64,000 nt of DNA from Gammaproteobacteria bacterium (GCA_021323735.1 JAJPKM010000011.1:1-64000), one strand, 5' to 3'; shown: positions 17,555-28,038, numbered from the stretch's first letter. The notes: generated by a model from the sequence alone, not told the origin. Numbers and translations are program-made.

Positions 17555-18547
17555 ATGTACACGCAAGGCTTGGATGGGCAGCCGGCCGAGGCTGCGGTGG
17601 TGGACGAGAGCGCGCTCGAACAGCGCTTCCTCGCCCGCGTCGATGCCGAGGAGAAGATCGAGCCCAAGGACTGGATGCCGGCACGCTACCGCAATACCTT
17701 GATCCGGCAGATCTCCCAGCATGCCCACTCCGAGATCGTCGGCATGCTGCCGGAGGGAAATTGGATTACTCGCGCACCCACCTTGAAGCGCAAGGCGATA
17801 TTGATCGCCAAGGTGCAGGACGAAGGCGGACACGGCGCCTATCTGTACAGCGCCGCCGAGACCCTGGGCGTGAGCCGCGATCAACTCATCGAGCAGTTGT
17901 TGTCGGGCAAGGCCAAGTACTCGAGCATTTTCAACTATCCGACCCCGACGTGGGCCGACGTGGGCGCCATCGGTTGGTTGGTCGACGGCGCCGCCATCAT
18001 GAATCAGATTCCATTGTGCCGCTGTTCATACGGTCCCTACGCGCGCGCCATGGTGCGCGTTTGCCGCGAAGAAAGTTTCCATCAGCGCCAAGGCTACGAC
18101 CTGATGCTGCAACTGGCGCGAGGCACGCCCGACCAAAAGCGCATGGCGCAGGAGGCGCTGAATCGCTGGTGGTGGCCGGCCCTCATGATGTTCGGCCCGT
18201 CCGATGCCAATTCGACCCACACGGGCGACTCGCAGCGCTGGAAGATCAAGCGATTCTCGAACGATGAACTGCGCCAGAAGTTCGTGGACTTTACGGTGCC
18301 GCAGGCGAAGTTTCTGGATCTGACGGTCCCCGACCCGCAGTTGCACTGGGATGAATCCAAGCAGCAATATTCCTTCGGGCCCATCGATTGGAGCGAGTTC
18401 GATCAGGTATTGAAGGGCAACGGTCCCTGCAACACAGAGCGCCTTGCCGCACGGCGCAACGCCCATGCCGCCGGGGCCTGGGTTCGCGAGGCGGCAAGCG
18501 CCTATGCCGCGAAGCGGCGCCCGTCCGCCGCCGGTGTCGCGGCTTAA
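17555..18547 (+). CDS. paaA: Phenylacetyl-CoA 1,2-epoxidase catalytic subunit A
   Basis: The 330-residue protein is the di-iron catalytic subunit of the ring-1,2-phenylacetyl-CoA epoxidase (PaaABCE). Visible family blocks are [39 protein letters not shown] and [20 protein letters not shown] (EGGH supplies iron ligands), then [20 protein letters not shown] (the second E-x-x-H pair). The complex uses O2 and NADPH electrons to form the ring epoxide of phenylacetyl-CoA. It is the first gene of the paa operon and faces its repressor paaX across 107 bases. Confidence 0.97.
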   Translation: MYTQGLDGQPAEAAVVDESALEQRFLARVDAEEKIEPKDWMPARYRNTLIRQISQHAHSEIVGMLPEGNWITRAPTLKRKAILIAKVQDEGGHGAYLYSAAETLGVSRDQLIEQLLSGKAKYSSIFNYPTPTWADVGAIGWLVDGAAIMNQIPLCRCSYGPYARAMVRVCREESFHQRQGYDLMLQLARGTPDQKRMAQEALNRWWWPALMMFGPSDANSTHTGDSQRWKIKRFSNDELRQKFVDFTVPQAKFLDLTVPDPQLHWDESKQQYSFGPIDWSEFDQVLKGNGPCNTERLAARRNAHAAGAWVREAASAYAAKRRPSAAGVAA

Positions 18548-18563
18548 TCACGAGAGCAGTGAA

Positions 18564-18854
18564 ATGGAAGACCAGCGTCAATGGCCCCTGTTCGAAGTGT
18601 TCATCCGTGCACGCGGCGGTCTCGACCATAAGCACGTGGGCAGTTTGCATGCGGCGGATCCCAGTATGGCCCTCGATCACGCGCGCGATCTGTACACCCG
18701 CCGCCAGGAAGGCGTCAGCATCTGGGTGGTGCCCTCCAAGGCCATCATCGCATCCGATCCTGCCGAGACCGATTCGCTGTTCGAACCCGCCCGGGACAAG
18801 ATCTATCGTCATCCCACGTTCTACGTCATCCCCGATGAGGTCAAGACGTTGTGA
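18564..18854 (+). CDS. paaB: Phenylacetyl-CoA 1,2-epoxidase subunit B
   Basis: This small 96-residue protein starts MEDQRQWPLFEVFIRARGGL, then contains HVGSLHAADPSMALDHARDL and the block GVSIWVVPSKAI. These are hallmarks of PaaB, which bridges subunits of the epoxidase complex and has no iron site itself. The ATG at 18564 is chosen because the family N-terminus begins exactly there; upstream in-frame codons come from the end of paaA. It ends with a GTGA overlap with paaC, implying coupled translation and fixed stoichiometry. Confidence 0.96.
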   Translation: MEDQRQWPLFEVFIRARGGLDHKHVGSLHAADPSMALDHARDLYTRRQEGVSIWVVPSKAIIASDPAETDSLFEPARDKIYRHPTFYVIPDEVKTL

Positions 18855-19624
18855 AAGGCGCGGCTGAAACCGACGCTCAGGCGCTGTTTCGTTATGTGCT
18901 GCGCTTAGGCGACTTGAGCTTGGTCCTCGGACAGCGGCTGGGCGAATGGGTGGGCCATTCGCCGGCGCTCGAGGAGGACTTGGGGTTGGCGAACATCGCC
19001 CTGGACCTGATCGGCCAGGCGCGCTTGCTGCTCTCCTATGCCGGCGAGATCGAAGGCCGCGGCCGGGACGAGGATCAGCTGGCGTACCTACGTGAACAGG
19101 GTGCGTATTTCAACGCGATATTGGCCGAACAACCCAATGGCGACTTTGGACAGACCTTGGTGCGCCAGGTGCTGATCGACGCGTTTCAACTCGAACTCTA
19201 TGAGCGTATGACGGATTCTATGGATGCGCGCCTGGCGGCGATCGCCGCCAAGTCCGTCAAAGAGGTGCGTTACCACCTGCGTTACAGCAGCGGCTGGCTG
19301 GTGCGACTCGGCGACGGCACGCCGGAGAGCCACCAACGAGTCCAGACGTCGCTCGAATTGCTTTGGCCGTATACGGTGGAATTGTTTGCCGAGGACGATG
19401 TGGATCGCGCCATGGTCGACCGCGGCATTGCGCCTCGGCTTTCCGAGGTGCGCGCCGCCTGGGTCGAGCGCATCGAGGCCATTTTGGCCGAGGCGACACT
19501 GAAGCGACCGGCCGATCGCCCGCATGCCTGGCATGGCAAGCGCGGCCAACATAGCGAGCATTTAGGCTACATCCTGGCCGAGATGCAGTATCTGCAGCGC
19601 GCCTATCCGGGTGCACGCTGGTGA
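18851..19624 (+). CDS. paaC: Phenylacetyl-CoA 1,2-epoxidase subunit C
   Basis: The 257-residue protein begins at GTG 18851, which overlaps the paaB stop. It shows PaaC blocks: ALFRYVLRLGDLSLVLGQRL, ALEEDLGLANIALDLIGQAR, then EVRYHLRYSSGWLVRLGDGT and GHxGxHSEHLGYILAEMQYLQR-like C-terminal sequence. PaaC has the ferritin-like fold but is the structural, non-catalytic partner of PaaA. The stop overlaps the GTG start of the next gene (GTGA). Its length is normal for the family (about 250). Confidence 0.96.
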   Translation: MKGAAETDAQALFRYVLRLGDLSLVLGQRLGEWVGHSPALEEDLGLANIALDLIGQARLLLSYAGEIEGRGRDEDQLAYLREQGAYFNAILAEQPNGDFGQTLVRQVLIDAFQLELYERMTDSMDARLAAIAAKSVKEVRYHLRYSSGWLVRLGDGTPESHQRVQTSLELLWPYTVELFAEDDVDRAMVDRGIAPRLSEVRAAWVERIEAILAEATLKRPADRPHAWHGKRGQHSEHLGYILAEMQYLQRAYPGARW

Positions 19625-20160
19625 CCACGGGCGCGTCGGACATGGATGAGCCGGTGGGCACGGTGGTGTCGGACGTGGACGAGCGGGTAGCCGTGGCGTG
19701 GGACACCTTGCGAGGGATTGCGGATCCCGAAATCCCGGCCATCAGCATCGTCGAACTCGGCCTCATTCGCTTCGTCAAGGCCCGACACGGCGGCATCGAG
19801 GTGGGTCTTTCGCCGACCTATGTCGGATGTCCCGCGACCGAGGTCATTAGGCGCGCCGTGAAAGACGCCCTTCAGGACGCCGGGGTCGGCGACGCCCAAG
19901 TGACCCATGTGCTGTCGCCGGCTTGGAGCAGCGATTGGATCACCGAAGCGGGCCGGCGCAAGCTGCATGCCTATGGCATCGTGCCTCCCGAGCACGTGTC
20001 GAACCTGCGCGACATCCTGCGCGCGGATCGCCCGGTGGCCTGTCCTCGCTGCCATTCCGTCGACACGGAAAACTTAAGCGAATTTGGCTCAACGCCCTGC
20101 AAGGCGCTGCATCGATGCCGCGCCTGTCTCGAACCGTTCGAATATTTCAAATGCATCTGA
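19621..20160 (+). CDS. paaD: PaaD, Fe-S/SUF-related accessory protein of the epoxidase
   Basis: The 179-residue protein starts at a GTG that overlaps the paaC stop. The N-terminal part is a MIP18/DUF59 domain (LRGIADPEIPAISIVELGLI, then YVGCPATEVIRRAVKDAL). The C-terminal part is the Cys-rich PaaD tail, with CPRCHSVDTENLSEFGSTPC followed by CRACLEPFEYFKCI. PaaD is needed for active epoxidase, probably in metal or Fe-S cluster maturation (of PaaE), although its biochemistry is not settled. It is in the conserved fourth position of paaABCDE. Confidence 0.94.
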   Translation: MTTGASDMDEPVGTVVSDVDERVAVAWDTLRGIADPEIPAISIVELGLIRFVKARHGGIEVGLSPTYVGCPATEVIRRAVKDALQDAGVGDAQVTHVLSPAWSSDWITEAGRRKLHAYGIVPPEHVSNLRDILRADRPVACPRCHSVDTENLSEFGSTPCKALHRCRACLEPFEYFKCI

Positions 20161-20185
20161 TGGCTTCATTGATACGGCTATTGAC

Positions 20186-21271
20186 ATGGCGTCCTTGAAT
20201 TTACATGCGTTGAAGGTCACGTCCGTCGAGCGCGTGGCGCAGGACGCAGCCTGCGTGACGGTGGCCATACCCGAAAGCTTGCGCGAGGCGTTCGCGCATC
20301 ACGCCGGACAGTACGTCACGGTGCGTCGCGTGATGGACGGGCGGGATGAACTGCGCACCTATTCCATCGTCACGGCCCCCGGCGACGGCGAACTCAAGTT
20401 GGGAATCCGCATCCAGAACGGCGGCCGCGTATCCGGCGACATCGCCAATATGCATCCCGGCGACCTGCTCGATGTCGGCCCGCCGATGGGGCGCTTTCGC
20501 ACCGCCATCGATCCTAAGCGCAGCTTCCGTTATGTGGCCTTTGCGGCCGGCAGCGGCATCACACCGATCCTGTCGCTTGCCACGGATATCCTGGCACGCG
20601 AGCCGCACAGCCGGTTCACACTGATCTACGGCAACCGCAGCATGTCCACCACGATGTTTCTCGAGGAAACCCTCGCCCTGAAAAATCGTTACCTGGAGCG
20701 GGTGTCATTGCATTTCGTGATGAGCCGCGAGCCCCAAGAGACCGAGATGCTCAACGGGCGAATCGACGCCGGTAAGGTGACGGATCTTGCCCGGCACATC
20801 GTCGAGATCGGCATCGCCGATGAGTACCTGATCTGCGGTCCGGGGACGATGGTCGACGAGGTGCGCAACACCGTCAAGGCGCTCAACGCCGCGGCCACCA
20901 TCCGCTTCGAACGCTTCACGACGGCGAATTCACGTCCCGTGGAAATACCGAGCCCATCACGCGGCGCACCGGCTGCAACGCAGAAACCGCTGGCCACGAT
21001 TTCCGTCGTGATAGACGGCCGGCGCCGCAGTTTTCCGATGCTCCAAGGCGACCCATCGGTGCTGCACGCGGCGGAAAGGGCGGGATTGGATCTACCGTTC
21101 TCGTGCCGCTCAGGGATCTGCGCCACTTGCCGGACGCGCATCACCGAAGGGGCCGCCGTGATGGGCCATAACATCGCGCTCGAGCCCTGGGAGATCGACT
21201 CCGGTTTCGTGCTGTGCTGTCAGGCCCGGCCCACCACGCCCACGCTCGAAATCACCTACGACCAGAAATAA
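20186..21271 (+). CDS. paaE: Phenylacetyl-CoA epoxidase reductase subunit E
   Basis: The 361-residue protein is the NADPH-dependent reductase that feeds electrons to PaaA. Its N-terminal FAD/NAD(P) module has the FAD block RTYSIVTAPGDGELKLGIRI and the nucleotide block AGSGITPILSLATDIL. A plant-type 2Fe-2S ferredoxin domain closes the protein, with CRSGICATC and a final Cys in VLCCQ. I use the ATG at 20186 because MASLNLHALKVTSVERV is the family start; the frame stays open further upstream into paaD. The gene follows paaD by 25 bases. Confidence 0.95.
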   Translation: MASLNLHALKVTSVERVAQDAACVTVAIPESLREAFAHHAGQYVTVRRVMDGRDELRTYSIVTAPGDGELKLGIRIQNGGRVSGDIANMHPGDLLDVGPPMGRFRTAIDPKRSFRYVAFAAGSGITPILSLATDILAREPHSRFTLIYGNRSMSTTMFLEETLALKNRYLERVSLHFVMSREPQETEMLNGRIDAGKVTDLARHIVEIGIADEYLICGPGTMVDEVRNTVKALNAAATIRFERFTTANSRPVEIPSPSRGAPAATQKPLATISVVIDGRRRSFPMLQGDPSVLHAAERAGLDLPFSCRSGICATCRTRITEGAAVMGHNIALEPWEIDSGFVLCCQARPTTPTLEITYDQK

Positions 21272-21294
21272 CGGCGAACACGTTCGGGGAACCC

Positions 21295-22083
21295 ATGTCA
21301 TACGAGACCATTCTGTTCGAAGTGGAGAGCCACATCGCCCGCCTCACGCTCAATCGGCCCGACAAGCTCAATAGCTTCAATACACAGATGCACCGCGAGG
21401 TTCGCCACGCGCTGTCGGGCGAGGCCATACGCTCGGCCCGCGCACTGGTGTTGACCGGCGCCGGCCGCGGCTTCTGCGCAGGGCAAGACCTCAGCGATCG
21501 CGCCGTAGCCCCGGGCTCGGCGGCCGTCGACCTCGGCGAGTCGCTGGAGAATCGCTACAACCCTCTGGTGTTGACGCTGCACAACTTGCCGATGCCGGTG
21601 ATTGCCGCGGTGAACGGCGTTGCAGCCGGCGCCGGCGCCAACATCGCGCTGGCATGCGACATCGTGGTGGCCGCGCGCTCGGCCAGTTTCGTGCAGGCAT
21701 TCTGCAAGCTGGGACTGATGCCCGATTCAGGCGGAACCTGGATTCTGCCGCGCCTGGTCGGCAGCGCGCGTGCCATGGGGCTCGCGCTGCTCGGCAATAA
21801 GTTGCCGGCGGACCAGGCCGCCGCCTGGGGCATGATCTGGCAGTGCGTCGAGGATGCTGAGTTGGCCGGCACGGTCGACGCGCTGGCGCGCCAATTCGCC
21901 GTCGCGCCCACGCGCGGCTTGGCAGCCACCAAGGACGCCATGCGCCGCAGCTGGCAGCGCTCGTTCGCCGAACAACTCGACGTGGAACGCGACATGCAGC
22001 GCGAGCTGGGCCTCACGAGCGACTTCGCCGAAGGCGTCACGGCATTCGCCGAAAAACGCACGCCCCGATTCAGCGGCCGCTGA
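21295..22083 (+). CDS. paaG: 1,2-epoxyphenylacetyl-CoA isomerase (crotonase fold)
   Basis: The 262-residue enoyl-CoA hydratase/isomerase family protein begins MSYETILFEVESHIARLTLN. It contains the oxyanion-hole segments GAGRGFCAGQDLSDRAV and NGVAAGAGANIALACDIV, then the catalytic acidic region LGLMPDSGGTWILPRLVGSA. The D-S-G-G-T motif and GQDLSDR fit PaaG, which converts the epoxide to the seven-membered oxepin-CoA. It follows paaE by 23 bases and precedes paaZ by 93 bases, matching the reaction order epoxidase, isomerase, hydrolase. Confidence 0.92.
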   Translation: MSYETILFEVESHIARLTLNRPDKLNSFNTQMHREVRHALSGEAIRSARALVLTGAGRGFCAGQDLSDRAVAPGSAAVDLGESLENRYNPLVLTLHNLPMPVIAAVNGVAAGAGANIALACDIVVAARSASFVQAFCKLGLMPDSGGTWILPRLVGSARAMGLALLGNKLPADQAAAWGMIWQCVEDAELAGTVDALARQFAVAPTRGLAATKDAMRRSWQRSFAEQLDVERDMQRELGLTSDFAEGVTAFAEKRTPRFSGR

Positions 22084-22176
22084 CATGCCGTACATCGCGC
22101 GAGGCACGAGAGAGGCGCTTGCGCATTTTTGCGGCCGTTGCACGCGCCTGCGCGTTTCCATACTCAGGGACATCCC

Positions 22177-24231
22177 ATGAATCTACAGAGTTATGTCGGC
22201 GGTCATTGGCACAGTGGCAGAGGGCAAGGCGTCGCGATGCGCGATGCCACCACGGGAGAAGAGATCGCCACGGCTTCGTCGGCCGGGATCGATTTCGCCG
22301 CGGTTCTGGCTCATGCCCGCGACGTGGGCGGCCCGGCACTCCGGGAGCTGACCTTTCACCAGCGCGCGGCGCTGCTGAGAACGCTCGGCAAACGACTGGC
22401 GGACATCAAAAGCGAGTTCTACACCCTCTCCTATCGCACCGGCGCGACCATGAACGATGCGCTGATCGACATCGACGGCGGCATCGGTACCGTGTTTGCC
22501 TTCGCCGGCAAGGGCGCGCGCGAACTGCCGAACGCCCACGTCTATCTGGACGGCGGCGTGGAAGGCCTTTCCAAGGGCGGCAGCTTCGTCGGCCAGCACC
22601 TCTACGTCTCCCGCGAGGGAGCCGCGGTCCACATCAACGCTTTCAATTTCCCGGTGTGGGGAATGCTGGAAAAACTGGCGCCCGCGATCCTGGCGGGCGT
22701 ACCGGCCATCGTCAAGCCGGCGACGGCCACCGCCTACCTGACTGAACTCGTCGTCCGGCGCATCATCGAATCGAAGATCCTTCCAGAGGGGTCGCTGCAG
22801 CTGGTGTGCGGCAGCCTGGGAGACCTATTCGATCATTTGAATTGCCAGGACACGGTGTCCTTTACCGGTTCGGCGCATACCGCCGCAAGGCTGCGGGTTC
22901 ATCCGACCATCATTCGACACGCGGTTCCGTTCATCGCCGAAACCGACTCCTTGAATTCCAGCATCTTAGGCGCGGACGCTGCGCCGGGCACGCCGGAGTT
23001 CGACCTGTTCATCAAAGAGGTCGTTCGCGAAATGACCGTCAAGGCGGGACAGAAGTGCACGGCCATCCGCAAGGCGCTGGTGCCGGCGGCCGTGGCAGGC
23101 GATGTGATGGCCGCCCTGCAAGCCGCCGCTTCCAAGATCGTGGTCGGCGATCCGCGCGCCGAGGGCGTGCGGATGGGACCGCTGGTGAGCCAGGAACAGC
23201 GAACCGATGTGCTGGCGCGCCTCGCCGAGCTGCAGCGCGAGGCGGAACTCGTCGCCGGCAACCCGCGCAAGTTCGACCTGAAGGATGCCGATGCGGAACG
23301 TGGCGCCTTCGTGCCGCCGCTTCTCCTGCTCTGCCGCCAACCTCAGGCCGCGCGCGCCATTCATGAGGTCGAGGCGTTCGGGCCCGTCGCCACGGTGATG
23401 GCCTACGCCGACACGACCGAGGCGATCGCGCTCGCCCGGCGCAGCGCGGGAAGTCTGGCCGCATCGGTGTTTTCAGCCGACGATTCCCTTGCGGCCCGGA
23501 TCGTGCTGGGGTTGGCGCCTTATCATGGCCGCATTCTGGTGGTGAACCGAACTTGCGCGAAGGAGTCCACGGGCCATGGTTCGCCGCTCGCGCCGCTGAT
23601 TCACGGCGGCCCCGGCCGCGCCGGCGGTGGCGAGGAAATGGGCGGGATTCGCGGGGTGCTGCACTACATGCAGCGCACCGCGGTCCAGGGCTCGCCCGAC
23701 ACCATCACAGCGATCGGCGGGCGATGGGTAAGGGGCAGCCGCCTGCTCGATCCCGGTCGTCACCCGTTCCGCATTCCCTTCAGCGAACTCAAGTTGGGGG
23801 ATACGCTGAAATCGAAGGATCGCGAAGTTACGGTGGCGGACATCGAGCAATTCGCCGCCCTGACGGGGGATAACTTCTACGCTCATATGAGCGAGACGGA
23901 AGCCAAGCGCAATCCGCTGTTCGGCGGTCGCGTCGCGCATGGATATTTTCTGATCTCGGCGGCGGCCGGGCTGTTCGTCGATCCCGACTATGGCCCCGTG
24001 CTCGGCAACTATGGCCTCGATGAGCTGCGCTTCGTCAAACCGGTCAAGCCCGGCGATCGCATCAAGGTGCGGCTGACCTGTGCGGCCAAGAGCCTGCGGG
24101 CCGAGAAGGGCTGGGGCGAAGTGGCATGGGATACGGAAATCACCAACCAGAACGAAGAGACGGTCGCGTCCTATCAGGTGCTCACCATGGTCAGCACGCA
24201 GGCGGTTCCCGACTCACCGGGAAAAAATTGA
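22177..24231 (+). CDS. paaZ: Oxepin-CoA hydrolase / semialdehyde dehydrogenase (bifunctional)
   Basis: The 684-residue fusion joins an N-terminal aldehyde dehydrogenase (about residues 1-520) to a C-terminal MaoC-like hydratase (about 530-680). The dehydrogenase shows [32 protein letters not shown] and the catalytic-Cys segment [13 protein letters not shown]. The hydratase shows [20 protein letters not shown] and [14 protein letters not shown]. It opens the oxepin ring and oxidises the resulting semialdehyde to 3-oxo-5,6-dehydrosuberyl-CoA. I start at ATG 22177 ([14 protein letters not shown]), the family N-terminus. Its stop shares one base with the next start (TGATG). Confidence 0.95.
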   Translation: MNLQSYVGGHWHSGRGQGVAMRDATTGEEIATASSAGIDFAAVLAHARDVGGPALRELTFHQRAALLRTLGKRLADIKSEFYTLSYRTGATMNDALIDIDGGIGTVFAFAGKGARELPNAHVYLDGGVEGLSKGGSFVGQHLYVSREGAAVHINAFNFPVWGMLEKLAPAILAGVPAIVKPATATAYLTELVVRRIIESKILPEGSLQLVCGSLGDLFDHLNCQDTVSFTGSAHTAARLRVHPTIIRHAVPFIAETDSLNSSILGADAAPGTPEFDLFIKEVVREMTVKAGQKCTAIRKALVPAAVAGDVMAALQAAASKIVVGDPRAEGVRMGPLVSQEQRTDVLARLAELQREAELVAGNPRKFDLKDADAERGAFVPPLLLLCRQPQAARAIHEVEAFGPVATVMAYADTTEAIALARRSAGSLAASVFSADDSLAARIVLGLAPYHGRILVVNRTCAKESTGHGSPLAPLIHGGPGRAGGGEEMGGIRGVLHYMQRTAVQGSPDTITAIGGRWVRGSRLLDPGRHPFRIPFSELKLGDTLKSKDREVTVADIEQFAALTGDNFYAHMSETEAKRNPLFGGRVAHGYFLISAAAGLFVDPDYGPVLGNYGLDELRFVKPVKPGDRIKVRLTCAAKSLRAEKGWGEVAWDTEITNQNEETVASYQVLTMVSTQAVPDSPGKN

Positions 24232-25052
24232 TGCCGATCGATACCGCACGCTACGCCCGGGACTTCGCCAGCCTCCGGTTTCTCGCGCCCGAGGAGGGGA
24301 TACTGGAACTCGTCATGTCCAACGAGGGGCGTCTGAACGCCGCCACTGAGGCCATGCATCGCGATCTTGCCCAGGTTTGGCGCAGCATCGACCTGGATGA
24401 TGCGGTACGCGTAGTTCTGGTCCGCGGCGAAGGCGCCACGTTTTCCTCCGGCGGCGATTTCCGCATGATCGAGCGCATGATCGAGGACGAGGCCACTCTG
24501 ATTCGGGTCTGGAAGGAAGCCGGCGATCTGGTCTACAACCTCATCAATTGTTCCAAGCCCGTGGTCTCCGCGATCCGCGGCAGCGCAGTGGGCGCGGGGC
24601 TGGCCATTGCGCTGCTCGCCGATGTGTCGGTGGCCGCGAATGAGGCAAAAATCCTCGATGGCCACACGCGGCTCGGCGTCGCCGCCGGCGACCACGCCGT
24701 CATCATCTGGCCGCTGCTGTGCGGTCTGGCCAAGGCCAGATACCATTTGCTGACCAACAAGCCCCTGTCGGGCGCGGAAGCCGAGCGTATTGGGCTCGTC
24801 GCCGTGGCGGTGCCGGATGCGGACGTGATCGGTACCGCGTTCGACATCGCACGCACCTTAAGGTCGGGCAGCGCCACCGCCATGCGCTGGACCAAGCACG
24901 CTCTGAACAACTGGCTGCGCCTCGCCGGTCCGAGCTTCGATGCCTCGTTGGCTCTGGAATTCCTGGGCTTTCGATTGGCCGATATTCGCGAGGGACTGGC
25001 GGCCGCGCGCGAGAAACGCCGGCCGAACTTCGAACCGACCCCGCGCGACTGA
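24231..25052 (+). CDS. Enoyl-CoA hydratase/isomerase of the paa operon (PaaF-like)
   Basis: The 273-residue crotonase-fold protein starts at ATG 24231, overlapping the paaZ stop by one base. Visible blocks are [20 protein letters not shown], then [20 protein letters not shown] (oxyanion hole) and [20 protein letters not shown]. In the last block G-D-H replaces the usual catalytic E/D-G-G region, so the acid-base residues differ from PaaG. By position it could serve as 2,3-dehydroadipyl-CoA hydratase (PaaF), but it is not a close textbook PaaF and may act on another intermediate. I therefore leave the symbol open. Confidence 0.8.
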   Translation: MPIDTARYARDFASLRFLAPEEGILELVMSNEGRLNAATEAMHRDLAQVWRSIDLDDAVRVVLVRGEGATFSSGGDFRMIERMIEDEATLIRVWKEAGDLVYNLINCSKPVVSAIRGSAVGAGLAIALLADVSVAANEAKILDGHTRLGVAAGDHAVIIWPLLCGLAKARYHLLTNKPLSGAEAERIGLVAVAVPDADVIGTAFDIARTLRSGSATAMRWTKHALNNWLRLAGPSFDASLALEFLGFRLADIREGLAAAREKRRPNFEPTPRD

Positions 25053-25069
25053 CCCGCGGTACGACAGCG

Positions 25070-26362
25070 ATGACGGACAGGCAGGAATTGGCGGCGGATC
25101 CGATATTCAATGCGAGCCGCGCGGACATCGAGCGCTTGCAGCTCGAGCGCCTGCGCTCGACACTGCACCACGCCTACGCCAACAACCCGGTCTATCGTCG
25201 CAAATTCGATGCCGCCGGCGTCCATCCCGACGACTTGCACACGCTGGAGTGTTTGGCCCGGTTCCCTTTCACGACCAAGGACGATCTTAGAGAATCCTAT
25301 CCATTCGGTTTGTTCTGCGTGCCCATGACCGACATCGCGCGCCTTCACGCCTCTTCCGGCACGACCGGCAAGGCGACGGTGGTCGGTTACACCAAGAATG
25401 ATTTGGCCGCATGGAGCGCTCTCGTGGCGCGTTCCATCCGGGCGGCGGGCGGGCGCGCCGGGATGAAAGTCCACATTGCCTACGGGTACGGTCTTTTTAC
25501 CGGCGGCTTGGGCGCGCACTACGGTGCCGAAGCGGCGGGGTGCACCGTGATCCCGATGTCGGGAGGACAGACTGAAAGACAGGTTCAGCTGATCTGCGAT
25601 TTCGCGCCCGACATCATCATGGTGACGCCCAGCTACATGCTCGCCATTCTCGATGAGTTCAGGCGCCAAGGGCTCGATCCCCGCGCCACCTCGTTGCGCA
25701 TCGGTATCTTCGGCGCCGAACCTTGGAGCGAAGGCATGCGCAATGAAATCGAAAGCGCCTTCGGCATCGATGCCTGCGACATCTATGGATTGTCGGAAGT
25801 GATGGGGCCGGGGGTCGCGCAGGAATTCGCGCACACCAAGGAGGGCCCCACCATCTGGGAAGATCACTTCATCCCTGAAATCGTGGACCCGCTCACGGGA
25901 GAGCCCATGCCCGACGGCGAGGAAGGCGAATTGGTGTTCACTTCGCTCGTCAAGGAAGCCATGCCCGTGATCCGCTATCGAACCCGGGACCTGACGCGGC
26001 TGCTTCCGGGCCGCAGCACGGCCATGCGCAGGATGGCCAAGATCAGCGGCCGTTCCGACGATATGCTCATCGTGCGCGGCGTGAACGTGTTCCCCTCACA
26101 AATCGAGGAACTGATTCTGCGTTGCGCGGGCCTTGCGCCGCACTACGAAATCGAATTGACCCGGCCCAATCGCCTCGATGAAATGCACATTCTGGTCGAG
26201 GCACGCACCGATCTTGAGCCTGAGGCACGCGCTGCCCAAGCGCTGCTGCTGGCCGCCAAACTCAAGGAGAATGTCGGCATCTCGGCACAGATCCGCATCG
26301 TTCCGAGCGGCTCGCTGCCGCGCTCCGCGGGGAAAGCGCAGCGCGTGCGCGATCGGCGCTAG
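25070..26362 (+). CDS. paaK: Phenylacetate-CoA ligase
   Basis: The 430-residue ANL-superfamily enzyme activates phenylacetate to phenylacetyl-CoA with ATP and CoA, the entry step of the pathway. Motifs are [20 protein letters not shown] (the P-loop-like A3 motif), [37 protein letters not shown] and the hinge/C-terminal block [20 protein letters not shown]. Length and the YGLSE motif are typical of PaaK rather than of general acyl-CoA synthetases. The ATG at 25070 matches the family start and lies 17 bases after the preceding gene. It is the last clear paa gene here. Confidence 0.96.
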   Translation: MTDRQELAADPIFNASRADIERLQLERLRSTLHHAYANNPVYRRKFDAAGVHPDDLHTLECLARFPFTTKDDLRESYPFGLFCVPMTDIARLHASSGTTGKATVVGYTKNDLAAWSALVARSIRAAGGRAGMKVHIAYGYGLFTGGLGAHYGAEAAGCTVIPMSGGQTERQVQLICDFAPDIIMVTPSYMLAILDEFRRQGLDPRATSLRIGIFGAEPWSEGMRNEIESAFGIDACDIYGLSEVMGPGVAQEFAHTKEGPTIWEDHFIPEIVDPLTGEPMPDGEEGELVFTSLVKEAMPVIRYRTRDLTRLLPGRSTAMRRMAKISGRSDDMLIVRGVNVFPSQIEELILRCAGLAPHYEIELTRPNRLDEMHILVEARTDLEPEARAAQALLLAAKLKENVGISAQIRIVPSGSLPRSAGKAQRVRDRR

Positions 26363-26550
26363 ATACGCTCGATCATCGCCAAGGGTAGTCCCCGGGGAGC
26401 ACCTATACACCGGAGCCTATCTGAAGTATTCCCATTGGCCGCGAACGAGAAGGATTTGCCGACGTTGAGGGCTAGCCTGCCAGTCCGGAAGCGTGCTTAT
26501 ACTGGAAGCCTGCCCGAATATAGGCTGACGCGCACAACCTTGAGACCCTT

Positions 26551-27969
26551 GTGACAACACCCGCCATCCAGTCGAAGAAGAACCTGGCAGGCCTCGCGCC
26601 TCCGCCGCAGAAACCCGCCTCCTTGCTCGCCACCGTGCGCGCCACAAAGGGCAATTTCTTCGAAATCATTCCGCTTGCCGCCTACGAGCAACCCTACTAT
26701 CTGTGGAAGTCGATGTTGGGTTCCGTGCTCATGGTGAACGACCCGGAGGGCGTGCGTCGTGTGCTTCTCGATAACGTCGCCAACTACCCGAAGAACGAGA
26801 TGGAGATCAAGTTCTTCTCGGCCATGTTCGGCGAAGGCCTGTTGAGTGCACCGGGCCCTAAATGGCGCGCACACCGCAAAGTGATGGCGCCTTCCTTCGG
26901 CACGCGCACGGTGGAATCGTATGCGCCGGCCATGGTCGAGACCACGGTCGCCTTTGCGCACCAATGGGATGCACTGCCCGACTTGGCGGAAATGGATATC
27001 GCCGCGCAAATGAAGGCGCTGACCTTGAAGATCATTTGCCGCACCATGTTTTCCTCGGACGCGGAAGAATTGGCCGCGCACGCCGGCGAGGCGCTGGAGT
27101 TCGCGCAGGCATCCTTGGAATTCGGCCTGCTGGACATTCTGCCCCTGATCGGCCCCCGGCGCATCAAGCGCAAGGAGGAAGCCATACGCACCCACTTCAA
27201 GGGCATGGATGCGGCGATTTATCGACTGATCGGCGAGCGTGAGAAGATCCGCCACGAAGCGCCCCAGGATTTTTTGACCCGCCTGGTTGCCGCCAAGGAC
27301 CCGGACGATGGTGTGGGCCTCAACGCCACGGAAGTGCGCGACGAGGTGATCACCATTTTCATGGCGGGCCATGAGACCACTGCGGTGACCATGACCTGGG
27401 TATGGTATCTGCTGTCGCAGCACCCGGGCGAAGAGGCGACCCTGCACCAGGAATTGGATACGGTGCTCGGCGGCAGAATTCCGACGGTGGAGGATCTGCC
27501 CAATCTGCCCTACACCCGCATGGTCATCGAAGAAGCGATGCGCGTCTACCCACCGGCACCGGGAATCTCCATGCGAGAGGCCAAGGAGGCCGACGAGTTG
27601 TGCGGATTCAAAGTGACCCCAGGTCAGCAGGTGATGGTCTCACCCTGGATAATGCATCGCCACCGCCGTCTATGGGACGACCCGGAACGCTTCGATCCGA
27701 CACGCTTCGCTGAAGGATCGAGCGAAAAGCGCCCGCGCTTTGCCTACCTGCCCTTCGGCGGCGGTCCCCGGGTATGCATCGGCGCGACCCTTGCCATGAC
27801 CGAAGCCATATTGATCCTCGCCGTGCTCGCGCAGCGCTTTCGCCTTCGGCTGAAGGATGGCCACGACGTTAAGCTGCAAACTCGCATTACTCTGCGCCCC
27901 AAGAATGGAATGATGACTATTTTGGAGCGTCGCCGACCGGCACCGGCGCGGGGAGACGCCACGATCTGA
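26551..27969 (+). CDS. Cytochrome P450 monooxygenase
   Basis: This 472-residue P450 starts at GTG 26551. It has the I-helix oxygen-activation motif AGHETT (residues 272-277), the ExxR pair in EEAMR near residue 328, the PERF-like segment DPERFDPTRF, and the heme loop FGGGPRVCIG with Cys409 as axial ligand. Length and the AGHETT motif resemble bacterial members of the CYP4/CYP102-like clan that hydroxylate fatty acids or terpenoids. There is no membrane anchor, so it is cytosolic and needs a separate ferredoxin system, which is not in the window. It lies 188 bases after paaK on the same strand; a role in aromatic metabolism is only suggested by position. Confidence 0.93.
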   Translation: MTTPAIQSKKNLAGLAPPPQKPASLLATVRATKGNFFEIIPLAAYEQPYYLWKSMLGSVLMVNDPEGVRRVLLDNVANYPKNEMEIKFFSAMFGEGLLSAPGPKWRAHRKVMAPSFGTRTVESYAPAMVETTVAFAHQWDALPDLAEMDIAAQMKALTLKIICRTMFSSDAEELAAHAGEALEFAQASLEFGLLDILPLIGPRRIKRKEEAIRTHFKGMDAAIYRLIGEREKIRHEAPQDFLTRLVAAKDPDDGVGLNATEVRDEVITIFMAGHETTAVTMTWVWYLLSQHPGEEATLHQELDTVLGGRIPTVEDLPNLPYTRMVIEEAMRVYPPAPGISMREAKEADELCGFKVTPGQQVMVSPWIMHRHRRLWDDPERFDPTRFAEGSSEKRPRFAYLPFGGGPRVCIGATLAMTEAILILAVLAQRFRLRLKDGHDVKLQTRITLRPKNGMMTILERRRPAPARGDATI

Positions 27970-28038
27970 GATGACAACGCCGGTCGAACAAGCGAGCGAT
28001 TTCGTATTGACCGATCAGCGCCAATGAATCGATTGCAC

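Noticed and set aside
24533-25867. 444-residue minus-strand frame across the crotonase and paaK genes
   Set aside because: It spans two well-supported plus-strand paa genes and has no recognisable domain.
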